64,000 bases of DNA from Leadbettera azotonutricia ZAS-9 (GTDB taxonomy: Bacteria > Spirochaetota > Spirochaetia > Treponematales > Breznakiellaceae). Shown piece after piece: positions 33,156 to 42,154 of this stretch. The stretch covers positions 744,001 to 808,000 of the forward strand of contig NC_015577.1 of NCBI RefSeq assembly GCF_000214355.1. The letters are read 5' to 3'. The stretch's first letter is position 1. Each line of letters starts with the position of its first letter. A program made the position numbers and the translations under genes. Below the pieces are notes generated by a model. That model searched no databases. It was not told the origin of the DNA and saw only the letters and a list, made by a program, of their open reading frames with translations.

Positions 33156-33974
33156 ATGAGGACAATACGCTTACTTGCCCTGGACCTGGACGATACTCTC
33201 CTTCGGTCGGATCTTTCCATTTCCTACCATACCAGAAACGCCATTAAGCGGACTGAATCTGCAGGCGTTACGGCAGTCCTGGCTTCGGGCCGGATACCGG
33301 CTGCCATGGAGCGGTTTTCCCGGCTCCTGGGCATGCACAAGCGCCCCGGCTACCTGATTGCCAACAATGGCACGGTCATTCTGGAAAGCCATACCGGGAA
33401 TATCATTCACGAGGTCAGGATCGAGCCCGAAATCGCCCTGGCAGCCTGCGACCTTGCCGCCGCCGAGGGCTTCGCGGTGCAGATCTACGAGGACGACATC
33501 ATGTATGTCTCCCGGCAGAATGAGTATTCAAACTATGACCAGAAGCTCACTGGGCTTCGCCAGGTGGTAGTGGAGAACTTCCGCGCCATGGTAGGGCAGG
33601 GCTGTTACAAGCTCCTTATCCCCGGCGACCCCATGCTCCTCGCCCCCCTGGAATCCATACTCAGGACCTATCTCGGGAAGGATATCACCCTCTTTACGAG
33701 CAAGCCCTATTTCCTTGAGATACTCCCCCCGGAGACCAACAAGGGGACAGCCCTTGCCCGGGTCGCGGAAATCATGGGCATAGGGGCGGACGAAGTTTTG
33801 GCCATCGGGGACTCCATGAACGACGAAGCTATGCTGCGCTGGGCCGGCCTGGGCGTTGCCATGGCAAACGGCGATGATCGCATCAAGGATATTGCGGACC
33901 TCGTAACGGATCATTCCAACGATGATGACGGCGTGGCCGAGATCATCGACAAGTACATTCTGGGAAAGGGATAG
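33156..33974 (+). CDS. HAD superfamily phosphatase, Cof type
   Basis: 272 residues. HAD motif I LALDLDDTLLRSD, motif II in AVLASGRIP, and motifs III/IV at GDSMNDEAML, with the C2-type cap between. Cof-type enzymes dephosphorylate sugar phosphates, FMN or pyridoxal phosphate; the substrate here is not predictable. It is followed after 3 bp by the CBS/HATPase gene, so the two are probably co-transcribed. Confidence 0.93.
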   Translation: MRTIRLLALDLDDTLLRSDLSISYHTRNAIKRTESAGVTAVLASGRIPAAMERFSRLLGMHKRPGYLIANNGTVILESHTGNIIHEVRIEPEIALAACDLAAAEGFAVQIYEDDIMYVSRQNEYSNYDQKLTGLRQVVVENFRAMVGQGCYKLLIPGDPMLLAPLESILRTYLGKDITLFTSKPYFLEILPPETNKGTALARVAEIMGIGADEVLAIGDSMNDEAMLRWAGLGVAMANGDDRIKDIADLVTDHSNDDDGVAEIIDKYILGKG

Positions 33975-33977
33975 GCC

Positions 33978-34958
33978 ATGGATTCGCCGCTGGCACAGTC
34001 TATTCAGGGAATGGAATCAAAGCCTCTCGATGATATCCCCATCAACACGGTCGATTCGCCGTCGGTGGTGCTGGAACTCATCTATCAGCTTAAGATAAAA
34101 GACGTGATGACCACCGCCGTGGTTACGGCAAACAAAACCGATACCATGCGCCATGTCCAGGCTCTGATGCGCGAAAATTATATCACCGGCCTCCCGGTAA
34201 CCGATGACAGGCAGCTTCTGGGGATTGTCTCTATAGAAGATATCATCATGGCCCTGGATCAGGGGTGCATTGAATGCGCCGCCGGGGAACGCATGACCCA
34301 AAATGTCATAGTCCTCGAGGACGACATGCCCCTTTCTTTTGCCATTTCCTATCTTAACAAATACCGCTACGGCCGTTTTCCGGTGCTCAATAAAAAAAAG
34401 GAATTAGTAGGAATACTCACATCCAAAGATGTGATCAACACCCTGCTTGTCGAAATGAACCGTGAAGTGCTGAGGCTCGAAAAGCTGCATCAAAAAGAAG
34501 GCAAGGCGCCGGATCATTATTCCGAGATGGAATTCACCACGGTGAAGTTCGACTTTGAGCTTGCGGGCAGGGCTTCCACGGAGATCAAAAAAGCCCTTAA
34601 AAACCGCAGCATCGATCCCAAGATCATACGCCGCGTGGCTATCGCAAGTTACGAGCTGGAGATCAACCAGGTTGTCCATTCTCTGGGGGGGACGATTTCC
34701 TGTTCCATACAGCCCGATAAAGTGGTGATAGTCGCCGCCGACATCGGCCCGGGCATTCCCGACCTCAACCTTGCGCTGCAGGAAGGCTGGTCCACTGCCA
34801 ACGAATGGATACGTTCCCTTGGCTTCGGCGCAGGCATGGGCCTTGCCAACACCAAACGGGTGTCCGACGAATTCTTCATCGAGTCCAATGTGGGCACGGG
34901 CACGACTGTCCGTTCCGTGGTCTTTATCAACTCCCCCAAGGAGGATGCCGGGGCATGA
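33978..34958 (+). CDS. CBS-pair protein with HATPase (anti-sigma kinase-like) domain
   Basis: 326 residues. Two CBS repeats (about residues 35-155: IKDVMTTAVVTANKTDTMRH and ERMTQNVIVLEDDMPLSFAI), then a C-terminal GHKL-type ATPase resembling RsbW/SpoIIAB kinases (AIASYELEINQVVHS, ADIGPGIPD, GFGAGMGLANTKRVSDEF). CBS pairs sense adenine nucleotides. In clostridia and thermotogas the same architecture precedes DRTGG and PHP genes near hydrogenase genes. It may be a regulator linked to energy state. Catalytic-type N-box Glu/Asn are visible, but the partner protein is unknown. Confidence 0.85.
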   Translation: MDSPLAQSIQGMESKPLDDIPINTVDSPSVVLELIYQLKIKDVMTTAVVTANKTDTMRHVQALMRENYITGLPVTDDRQLLGIVSIEDIIMALDQGCIECAAGERMTQNVIVLEDDMPLSFAISYLNKYRYGRFPVLNKKKELVGILTSKDVINTLLVEMNREVLRLEKLHQKEGKAPDHYSEMEFTTVKFDFELAGRASTEIKKALKNRSIDPKIIRRVAIASYELEINQVVHSLGGTISCSIQPDKVVIVAADIGPGIPDLNLALQEGWSTANEWIRSLGFGAGMGLANTKRVSDEFFIESNVGTGTTVRSVVFINSPKEDAGA

Positions 34959-35299
34959 CCATCAGGGAAGCTGCTTCCAGCCTTGGGGCAGAAATAGTCC
35001 AGGCTGAATTCGAGGACGCCGATCTTGAGGGGGCTTACACTTCCGATCTTCTTTCCGATGTTATGGCCAATGCCAAGGACGGCGGTGCCCTCGTCACCAT
35101 ACAGGCTCATAAAAACACGGTTGCCGTGGCTACTTTGGTGGATATTGCCTGCATTATTGTGTGCAATAACCGGCCCCTCCCGGAAGACATGCTCGAGGCC
35201 GCCAGGGATGAGGGGATAGCGGTTTTACTGACAAAAGAGAATCAATACACTGTTTCCGGGAAGCTCTATAAGCTGCTGAACCATGGCGCTGCTGGCTGA
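34955..35299 (+). CDS. DRTGG-domain protein
   Basis: 114 residues from ATG 34955, which overlaps the preceding stop by 4 bp; longer readings upstream run within the CBS gene. The N-terminal MTIREAASSLGAEIVQAEF and the later ATLVDIACIIVCNNRPLPED match the DRTGG domain, a small regulatory fold also found in phosphotransacetylases and next to CBS domains. Function unknown. Overlaps the PHP gene by 17 bp, so the three genes form a tight cassette. Confidence 0.82.
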   Translation: MTIREAASSLGAEIVQAEFEDADLEGAYTSDLLSDVMANAKDGGALVTIQAHKNTVAVATLVDIACIIVCNNRPLPEDMLEAARDEGIAVLLTKENQYTVSGKLYKLLNHGAAG

Positions 35300-36071
35300 T
35301 TTTCATAACCATTCATGCCTCTCCCCCTGCGGTTCCCTGGATCTGTCGCCCCGGAATCTGGCGTGCCTGGCGTCCGCCCGGGGCATAAAAGTCCTTGCCC
35401 TGACAGATCACAATTCGAGCCTCAACTGCCCTGCCTTCGCCAAGGTTTGCCCACCCCTGGGCATACTTCCCCTTTTCGGCATGGAGGCTACCACCCAGGA
35501 AGAAATCCACGCCCTCTGCCTTTTTACGAATCTCGAGGCCAGCCTCGCCTGGAGCGAATATGCGTATAGCCTCATCCTGCCCTTCCCCAACGATCCGGAA
35601 AAAACAGGGGATCAGGTTTATGTTGACGAAGAGGACAACATCGAAGGGGAGGTGGAGTATTTTCTTCCAAGCGCTTTGGATTTTTCCATTGAGTACCTTG
35701 GCACCAAGGTTGCGGAATACGGGGGCATTGTTATCCCGGCCCATGTGGACCGTTCGGCCTTTTCCATGGCGAGCCAGCTGGGCGTGGTGGTGAAAGGGCC
35801 CTGGGCTGCGCTGGAATGTGTGCGCCTCCCTCCTCGGGTATATCCCCCAAACCCCGGGTCTGCCGTCCCGAGCGCGCGGCGCGAAGGTTCCCCTCTTAAC
35901 ACCTTGGGCTATCCCCTCACCACCTCGTCCGACGCCCACTACCCGGAAGATGTGGGCCGCAGGCCCTTCGAGCTGGATGTTGCCATGGAAGAGCTTGCCC
36001 CCCATGGGGTAAGCGGGGAGGCTGATATGGAGGCCCTGAAGGAAGCCTTGCGGAAAAGGCCGCGATTTTAA
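35283..36071 (+). CDS. PHP-domain metal-dependent phosphoesterase
   Basis: 262 residues. PHP metal ligands: DFHNHSCLSPCG, LALTDHNSS, the Glu in FGMEATTQEE, PAHVDRSAF and TSSDAHYPEDVG. It belongs to the YciV/TrpH-like group that hydrolyses nucleotide phosphates (RNase AM and 3',5'-bisphosphate activities are known in relatives). Encoded as the third member of the CBS-DRTGG-PHP cassette. Confidence 0.9.
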   Translation: MALLADFHNHSCLSPCGSLDLSPRNLACLASARGIKVLALTDHNSSLNCPAFAKVCPPLGILPLFGMEATTQEEIHALCLFTNLEASLAWSEYAYSLILPFPNDPEKTGDQVYVDEEDNIEGEVEYFLPSALDFSIEYLGTKVAEYGGIVIPAHVDRSAFSMASQLGVVVKGPWAALECVRLPPRVYPPNPGSAVPSARREGSPLNTLGYPLTTSSDAHYPEDVGRRPFELDVAMEELAPHGVSGEADMEALKEALRKRPRF

Positions 36072-36083
36072 AAAAGGAGCGTT

Positions 36084-37226
36084 ATGAAAAAGCCGATTCT
36101 GTTTTTTTTCCCTGCCATGATTTTGGCCCTGTTCCTTGGGGGCAATCTTTTTGCTGTTGTTCCCATACAGGGCGTAACCCTCAGGGGCGAGGCTGCCTAC
36201 AATGCCCGGTACAGGCTGCTTGCGGCTGCCGAAGCATACCTGGGGACACCCTACCGTTATGCAGGGGTGAGCCGGGCAGGGGTGGATTGTTCGGGCCTTG
36301 TGTTCTTGAGTTTCCGGGATGCCCTGGATACCCAGCCGCCCCGGACCACCGTGAGCCTTTATGCCTGGGCGGAGAAAATCGATACAGCCGATCTGAGGGT
36401 GGGGGATCTTGTCTTCTTTATAACTGACGGACAAACAGTGTCCCATGTCGGAATTTACGCGGGCGGCCGCAGGTTCATACATTCAGCTTCCGAAGGGCCC
36501 CGAACCGGGGTGATGTATTCGACTCTGGACGAAGCCTACTGGCGCCGGACCTATACCGGCGCGGGCAGGGCCTTGCCCTGGGATGCCGAAGCCGAGGCAG
36601 CCTTTATCGCGGGGCAAGTCCCTGACGCGCCCATGGCAGGGGGCGGCAATGGGGCTGATGCCGTATATGATGGCGGCGGATATGCCGATAAAGGGGGCAT
36701 GCCCCGGACTGTTTCGCCCCCGCTCAAGTGGGCATCGGATCATGGCGTTTTTACCGGCTTCGGCCTTTCCTGGACTTTCGGCGGTTTCATCGAGGGGGCG
36801 CCGTCGGTTTTCAGGGGCCTCGCAGGGCAGGCTAAAATCGGGTACAAGTGGGATACCTTTCGCATAGCCCTGGAAGTGCGCCCCCAATGGGACAGGGGCC
36901 TGGGTGTATTCCATCTCCCTTTGGATATATGCCTGGGGACCGATACGTTCCAGATTTTTGCAGGCCCTGCCTTTACCTTTGGAAAGCCTGAACTGGATAC
37001 CGAAGGGGGCAGAACCTATTACCAGTCCTTTGCCTGGCTCGGAGAGCTTGGGCTTGCCATGGCCCTTCCGCCCATCAGAATAGCAAGCGGGGCATTATCG
37101 TTCTTTGCGGAGCTTGCCTGGCAGCCCTTTAGCGCCGAAGAAGGCCAGGGCTCGAACTGGAAGGCTAATGTTACGGCAAACATGCGGCTTTCGGCAGGGG
37201 TCCGGTATCTTTGGCTTCTCATATAA
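36084..37226 (+). CDS. Secreted NlpC/P60 peptidase with C-terminal beta-rich (outer-membrane-like) domain
   Basis: 380 residues. Signal peptide (MKKPILFFFPAMILALFLGG). An NlpC/P60 (C40) domain follows at about residues 45-160: catalytic Cys in AGVDCSGLVFLSF, His in VSHVGIYAGGRRFIHSAS. After a Gly/Ala/Asp-rich linker the last roughly 170 residues alternate polar and hydrophobic residues (GLSWTFGGFIEG, YKWDTFRIALEVRP, FQIFAGPAFTFG) and end in a strand VRYLWLLI, as in a small beta-barrel. It probably cuts peptidoglycan cross-bridges in the periplasm while held at the outer membrane. The barrel is inferred from strand pattern only. Confidence 0.83.
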   Translation: MKKPILFFFPAMILALFLGGNLFAVVPIQGVTLRGEAAYNARYRLLAAAEAYLGTPYRYAGVSRAGVDCSGLVFLSFRDALDTQPPRTTVSLYAWAEKIDTADLRVGDLVFFITDGQTVSHVGIYAGGRRFIHSASEGPRTGVMYSTLDEAYWRRTYTGAGRALPWDAEAEAAFIAGQVPDAPMAGGGNGADAVYDGGGYADKGGMPRTVSPPLKWASDHGVFTGFGLSWTFGGFIEGAPSVFRGLAGQAKIGYKWDTFRIALEVRPQWDRGLGVFHLPLDICLGTDTFQIFAGPAFTFGKPELDTEGGRTYYQSFAWLGELGLAMALPPIRIASGALSFFAELAWQPFSAEEGQGSNWKANVTANMRLSAGVRYLWLLI

Positions 37227-37332
37227 GTGTTGTAACTTCTTTTTATATGCGTTGTTGTAATTAATGAAGGGCCAAAACCGAGTTTCGGTAATACGCTTTT
37301 TCATACAGACCTCCAAAATGTTTTTTTCCTTC

Positions 37333-37376
37333 ATGCCGCTGCCGTTTTCCTCCTTTCGGCAGCGGCATTCTTTTTA
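37333..37376 (+). terminator. Strong rho-independent terminator
   Basis: Perfect 12-bp arms ATGCCGCTGCCG (37333-37344) and CGGCAGCGGCAT (37357-37368) with a 12-base loop, followed by TCTTTTTAT. It separates the NlpC/P60 gene from gltB. The rest of the 37227-37435 gap holds a TATAAC-like -10 box and the gltB Shine-Dalgarno AGGAG. Confidence 0.88.
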
Positions 37377-37435
37377 TATTGAATAATCACCCTATTTTTT
37401 GTATAACTATAAGACTTTCCATATGAGGAGCTGCC

Positions 37436-40400
37436 ATGGGCGGACAGGGTCTATATCTTAAAGAGCACGAACATGATTCCTGCGGCATTGGTTTTGTCGC
37501 GGACATTAAAGGCCGTAAATCCCACGATATTCTGAAGCGGGGGCTGGAAGTCCTGGAACGCATGGAGCACAGGGGCGCCGAGAGCGCCGACAACAAAACC
37601 GGTGACGGTTCGGGCGTTCTCCTGCAGATTCCCCATGAATTCTATAAAAAACTCATCCCCGGCCTGCCGGAAGAGGGAACTTATGGCACGGGCCTGGCCT
37701 TTTTCCCCCACCAGAACAAAAATGATGATATCCATGGCAAGGTAAAGGCGATTATCGAAAATGTTGCCAAAGCTGCGGGTTTTTCCATGCTGGCATTGAG
37801 GGATGTGCCGGTTAACAGCAATGCTATCGGCATCATTGCCAAGTCGGCGGAGCCTGTGATCAAGCAGCTGGTGCTGGTCCCTCTCAAGGCGAAGGCCGGC
37901 GCATCGGGCATAGAACCTTCGGAACTGGAATTCAGCCTCTTCATTTTCAGGAAAAAGCTTGAAAAGGCCCTGGAGGGTGACGAGAGTCTTAAAAAGGCAG
38001 GGGCTGAATGCTATTTTCCATCCCTTTCTTCTAGGACTATCATATACAAGGGGATGCTCATGTCGTCCCAGCTTAAGGATTACTTTCCCGAGCTGAGCGA
38101 CAGCGCCATGAAGACCGCAGTGGCCCTGGTCCATTCGCGCTTCTCCACCAACACCTTCCCCAACTGGCCCCTGGCCCAGCCCTTCCGCATGGTGGCCCAC
38201 AACGGCGAAATCAACACGGTCAAGGGAAATCGTTTTTGGATGGCAGCCCGGGAAGCCCTCCTTGACCACCCCCGTTTCGGCGCAACCCTGAAAGAGATAC
38301 TCCCCATAATTGACAAGGATGGGAGCGACTCGGCCAGCTTTGACAATGTGCTGGAGCTTTTGGTGATGTCGGGCCGCAGCCTTCCTCATGCTTTGATGAT
38401 GATGATCCCCGAGTCCTGGAACAACAAGAACCCCATACCCCAGGAGCTCAAGGATTTTTATGAATACCACGCCTGCATCATGGAGCCTTGGGACGGTCCC
38501 GCTTCCATGGTCTTCTGCGACGGCCGCTTTGTAGGCGGCACCCTGGACAGGAACGGCCTCCGGCCTTCGCGCTATACGGTTACCAAGGATGACCTTATCG
38601 TCATGGGGTCAGAGACAGGTGTCCAGGATTTCAGCCCGGATGAAGTAGCCTACAAGGGCCGCCTCCTTCCGGGCAAGCTTCTCCTGGTGGATCTTGAGGA
38701 GGGGAGGATCATCCCTGACGCGGAGGCTAAGCGGGATGTGTATTCTCACAGGCCCTACACCGAGTGGGTGGGCCGCCAGGTTACCACCCTTAAGCAGGAG
38801 ATAGACGCCCCCACGGTTCACGAGGGCGGCAAGGATGCGGGCAAGGCGAACGATCACTTGGGTGATGCCTATGGGGCGGCCCTTTTTGGGGATGCCCAGA
38901 TCAAGACTGAAAGCTCTGTCCTTTTTATGGAACGCTCGGCGGGCTATACCCGTGAAGATCGGGAGCAGCTTCTTATCCCCATGGCGCTTACCGGGCAGGA
39001 GCCCACAAGCTCCATGGGCACCGATACGCCCATCGCGGTTTTTTCCAACCAGAGCCAGCGGGTCTATTCCTACTTCAAGCAGGTCTTTGCCCAGGTTACG
39101 AACCCTCCTATAGACTCAATCCGGGAAGATCTGGTTATGACCCTCACGAGCTTTGTGGGTCCCCAGGAAAATCTCCTTGATGAAACTGAAAACCACTGCC
39201 GCCGTATCAAGGTGCTTAACCCCATTATGACGCCGGCGGATCTTGAAGCGTTGAAGGAACTCAAGCCTTCGGTATACAAGTCTAAAACGCTGGATGCAAC
39301 CTTTGAAGCGTCCGGGGCTCAGGGAGCATCCCTTGAAAAAGCACTGGACAGGCTTGTAGACGAAGCGGTCAAGGCGGTAAACGCCGGGGCTTCGCTCCTC
39401 ATATTGAGCGACAGGGAAGCCCTGCTGCCGGAAGCGGGCAAGGCCCCTGTTCCGGCCTTGCTTGCGGTCGGCGCGGTACATCACGGCCTCATACGCAAGG
39501 GCCTCAGGATGAAGGCTTCCATCATCGCCGAATCTGCTGAACCCCGGGAGATCATGCACTTCGCCCTGCTCTTCGGGTACGGCGCCGACCTCATTGTGCC
39601 TTACGGCGCGCTGGCTTCGATTGCGGCAATCTGCAGGGGCGCGGACAGCAAGCGGGTAGGGGATTTTGCCCATGCCAAGAAGGCCTACCTCAAGGGGCTG
39701 GCCAAGGCCATGCTCAAGGTGATGTCCAAGATGGGTACCAGTACCCTCCGCTCCTATCGGGGGGCTCAAATTTTTGAAGCCATAGGGCTGGGGCCCGAGG
39801 TTATCGATACATGCTTCAGGGGAACCACGAGCCGCATAAAAGGCGCGGGCTTTGCGGAGCTTGAGGCCGAGGCCCTTTCCCATTACGCAAACGCCAAAGA
39901 AGCTCATGCACAGTCGGAAACTATACCCGCGCCGGGCGATTATCTTTTGGATGGGGCGGGCCAGTATCGCTGGCGCAAATACGGCGAGAAGCACGCCTGG
40001 AACCCCGAGACCATTCATCTCTTGCAGTGGTCAACCAGAACCGGCGATTACGCCAAATTCAAGCAGTTTACCGAGGCGGCCAATACCCTGAACCAAAGCC
40101 CCCACGTGATCCGGGGTCTTTTGGACTTCGTCCAGCTGGGCAAGGCCATTCCCATAGAAGAAGTGGAAAGCGTGGACGAGATCATGAAGCGCTTCACCAC
40201 TGGGGCCATGTCGTTCGGCTCTATTTCCAAGGAAGCCCACGAGACTGTTGCCGAAGCCCTGAACTCCATCAAGGGCCGATCCAATTCCGGGGAGGGCGGC
40301 GAGGACGCTGAACGTTTCCCGATGCTGCCCGACGGCAGGTGGCTGCGCAGCGCCATCAAGCAAGTGGCTTCCGCACGTTTCGGTGTCACCAGCGAATATC

Positions 40401-42145
40401 TTGCCAACGCCAGGGAACTCCAGATTAAGATAGCCCAGGGCGCAAAACCCGGCGAAGGCGGACAGCTTCCGGGCCACAAGGTGGCATCTCCCATTGCGCG
40501 TACCCGCCATTCGACTCCGGGTGTTACCCTCATAAGCCCGCCGCCCCATCACGATATTTATTCAATAGAAGATTTGGCTGAACTCATCTTCGATCTGAAA
40601 AACGCCAACCCCGGCGCACGGATCAGCGTAAAGCTCGTTTCCGAAAGCGGGGTGGGAACCATTGCCGCAGGTGTTGCCAAGGCCCACGCCGACAACATCC
40701 TCATCTCGGGCTACGACGGTGGAACCGGGGCCAGCCCCCAGTCCAGCATACGCCACGCGGGCCTCCCCTGGGAGCTGGGCCTTTCAGAGACCCACCAGGT
40801 TCTGGTGCGGAACGGCCTCCGGGGCAGGGTAAGGCTCCAGACCGACGGCCAGCTCAAAACCGGCCGCGACATTGTCATAGCCGCCATGCTGGGGGCCGAG
40901 GAATTCGGCTTCGGCACTTCCACCCTTATTGTCCTGGGCTGCGTGATGATGCGCAAATGCCACGAGAACACCTGTCCCATGGGCGTTGCCACTCAAGATC
41001 CTGAACTGCGCAAGCGCTTTACAGGCAAGGCGGCGCACCTCATCAACTTTTTCCATTTTCTCGCTGAAGAGACCCGCGAAATCATGGCCTCCCTGGGCTT
41101 TAAACATTTCGATGATCTTGTCGGAAGGGCGGATCTCCTCGTCCAGCGCAAGATCGAAAATAGGGATACCCTGGCTCTGGCCAAAGCAGCAGGGGTGGAT
41201 CTCTCCGCTCTGCTTTACAAGGCCGAAGGCCCTGCTGATATTCCCGGCGGGCAGGCGCTTCACTGCGTAACTGATCAGATCCACAAAATTTCCGATATCC
41301 TCGACAGGAAGCTCATCGACAAATGCCTTGCTGCCCTGGATCGCAAGATCCCCACGGCTCTTCAGTTCTCCATAAAGAACACAGACCGCGCAGTGGGGGC
41401 CATGCTATCCTATGAAGTGAGCAAGCGTTTCGGCGGTGAAGGGCTCCCCGAAAATTTCGTCACTGTTGACTTTGCAGGTTCCGCAGGTCAGAGCTTTGGC
41501 GCATTCCTTGCCAGGGGCATCACCTTCCGCCTCTCTGGGGATGCCAACGATTATCTGGGCAAGGGCCTTTCCGGCGGTCGCATCGTGGTTGCGCCTCCGC
41601 AGGGTTCGGCCTTTAAGACCAGCGAGAACATCATCATTGGCAACACGGTGCTTTACGGCGCGACTTCGGGGGAGCTCTATGTTGCAGGCGTCGCAGGCGA
41701 ACGTTTCGGCGTCAGGAATTCCGGCGCATTGGCGGTGGTGGAAGGCACGGGCGATCATGCCGCCGAATACATGACGGGTGGACGCCTTGTTGTGCTGGGC
41801 GCAGTTGGCCGCAACTTCGCTGCAGGCATGTCCGGCGGTATAGCCTATGTGCTCAATCTGAACGGCAACTTCGAATTCTTCCTCAATAAGGGCATGGTTG
41901 AACTTTCCGGCCTGGACAATGAAGAAGACGAAGGCTTTGTCAAAGACATGGTGCGCAAGCATGTGTACTGGACCGGTTCAGCCTACGCCAAAAATATCAT
42001 CGACAACTGGGCCGAATACAAACCCAAGTTTGTTAAAGTGCTGCCTGTAGAATACAAGCGGGCCTTGCAGCAGATGAAGCTGGCGGAGCTTGACAGGAAG
42101 CTCTACGAAATCCGCGAGCGTGAAGATATAGAAGTCAAGGCATAA
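37436..42145 (+). CDS. gltB: Glutamate synthase large subunit
   Basis: 1569 residues, full length. The class II glutaminase domain needs a new N-terminal Cys; here it is the Cys in EHDSCGIGFVADI, so a propeptide of about 16 residues is expected to be removed. A central domain and the FMN-binding synthase domain (HRGAESADNK near the start; KPGEGGQLPGHKV and SGYDGGTGASP later) follow. 3Fe-4S cysteines are C1169, C1175 and C1180. The C-terminal GXGXG beta-helix is present. It makes two glutamates from glutamine and 2-oxoglutarate with GltD. Confidence 0.97.
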   Translation: MGGQGLYLKEHEHDSCGIGFVADIKGRKSHDILKRGLEVLERMEHRGAESADNKTGDGSGVLLQIPHEFYKKLIPGLPEEGTYGTGLAFFPHQNKNDDIHGKVKAIIENVAKAAGFSMLALRDVPVNSNAIGIIAKSAEPVIKQLVLVPLKAKAGASGIEPSELEFSLFIFRKKLEKALEGDESLKKAGAECYFPSLSSRTIIYKGMLMSSQLKDYFPELSDSAMKTAVALVHSRFSTNTFPNWPLAQPFRMVAHNGEINTVKGNRFWMAAREALLDHPRFGATLKEILPIIDKDGSDSASFDNVLELLVMSGRSLPHALMMMIPESWNNKNPIPQELKDFYEYHACIMEPWDGPASMVFCDGRFVGGTLDRNGLRPSRYTVTKDDLIVMGSETGVQDFSPDEVAYKGRLLPGKLLLVDLEEGRIIPDAEAKRDVYSHRPYTEWVGRQVTTLKQEIDAPTVHEGGKDAGKANDHLGDAYGAALFGDAQIKTESSVLFMERSAGYTREDREQLLIPMALTGQEPTSSMGTDTPIAVFSNQSQRVYSYFKQVFAQVTNPPIDSIREDLVMTLTSFVGPQENLLDETENHCRRIKVLNPIMTPADLEALKELKPSVYKSKTLDATFEASGAQGASLEKALDRLVDEAVKAVNAGASLLILSDREALLPEAGKAPVPALLAVGAVHHGLIRKGLRMKASIIAESAEPREIMHFALLFGYGADLIVPYGALASIAAICRGADSKRVGDFAHAKKAYLKGLAKAMLKVMSKMGTSTLRSYRGAQIFEAIGLGPEVIDTCFRGTTSRIKGAGFAELEAEALSHYANAKEAHAQSETIPAPGDYLLDGAGQYRWRKYGEKHAWNPETIHLLQWSTRTGDYAKFKQFTEAANTLNQSPHVIRGLLDFVQLGKAIPIEEVESVDEIMKRFTTGAMSFGSISKEAHETVAEALNSIKGRSNSGEGGEDAERFPMLPDGRWLRSAIKQVASARFGVTSEYLANARELQIKIAQGAKPGEGGQLPGHKVASPIARTRHSTPGVTLISPPPHHDIYSIEDLAELIFDLKNANPGARISVKLVSESGVGTIAAGVAKAHADNILISGYDGGTGASPQSSIRHAGLPWELGLSETHQVLVRNGLRGRVRLQTDGQLKTGRDIVIAAMLGAEEFGFGTSTLIVLGCVMMRKCHENTCPMGVATQDPELRKRFTGKAAHLINFFHFLAEETREIMASLGFKHFDDLVGRADLLVQRKIENRDTLALAKAAGVDLSALLYKAEGPADIPGGQALHCVTDQIHKISDILDRKLIDKCLAALDRKIPTALQFSIKNTDRAVGAMLSYEVSKRFGGEGLPENFVTVDFAGSAGQSFGAFLARGITFRLSGDANDYLGKGLSGGRIVVAPPQGSAFKTSENIIIGNTVLYGATSGELYVAGVAGERFGVRNSGALAVVEGTGDHAAEYMTGGRLVVLGAVGRNFAAGMSGGIAYVLNLNGNFEFFLNKGMVELSGLDNEEDEGFVKDMVRKHVYWTGSAYAKNIIDNWAEYKPKFVKVLPVEYKRALQQMKLAELDRKLYEIREREDIEVKA

Positions 42146-42154
42146 GGAAGAATC

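Noticed and set aside
35313-36482. 389-codon open frame on the minus strand
   Set aside because: Antisense to the PHP and NlpC/P60 genes, both with intact catalytic motifs; the encoded protein is low-quality, His/Gly-rich and resembles nothing.
37451-38470. 339-codon minus-strand frame, with further long frames antisense to gltB
   Set aside because: Shadows of gltB, a 4.7-kb G+C-rich gene whose frame is secure.
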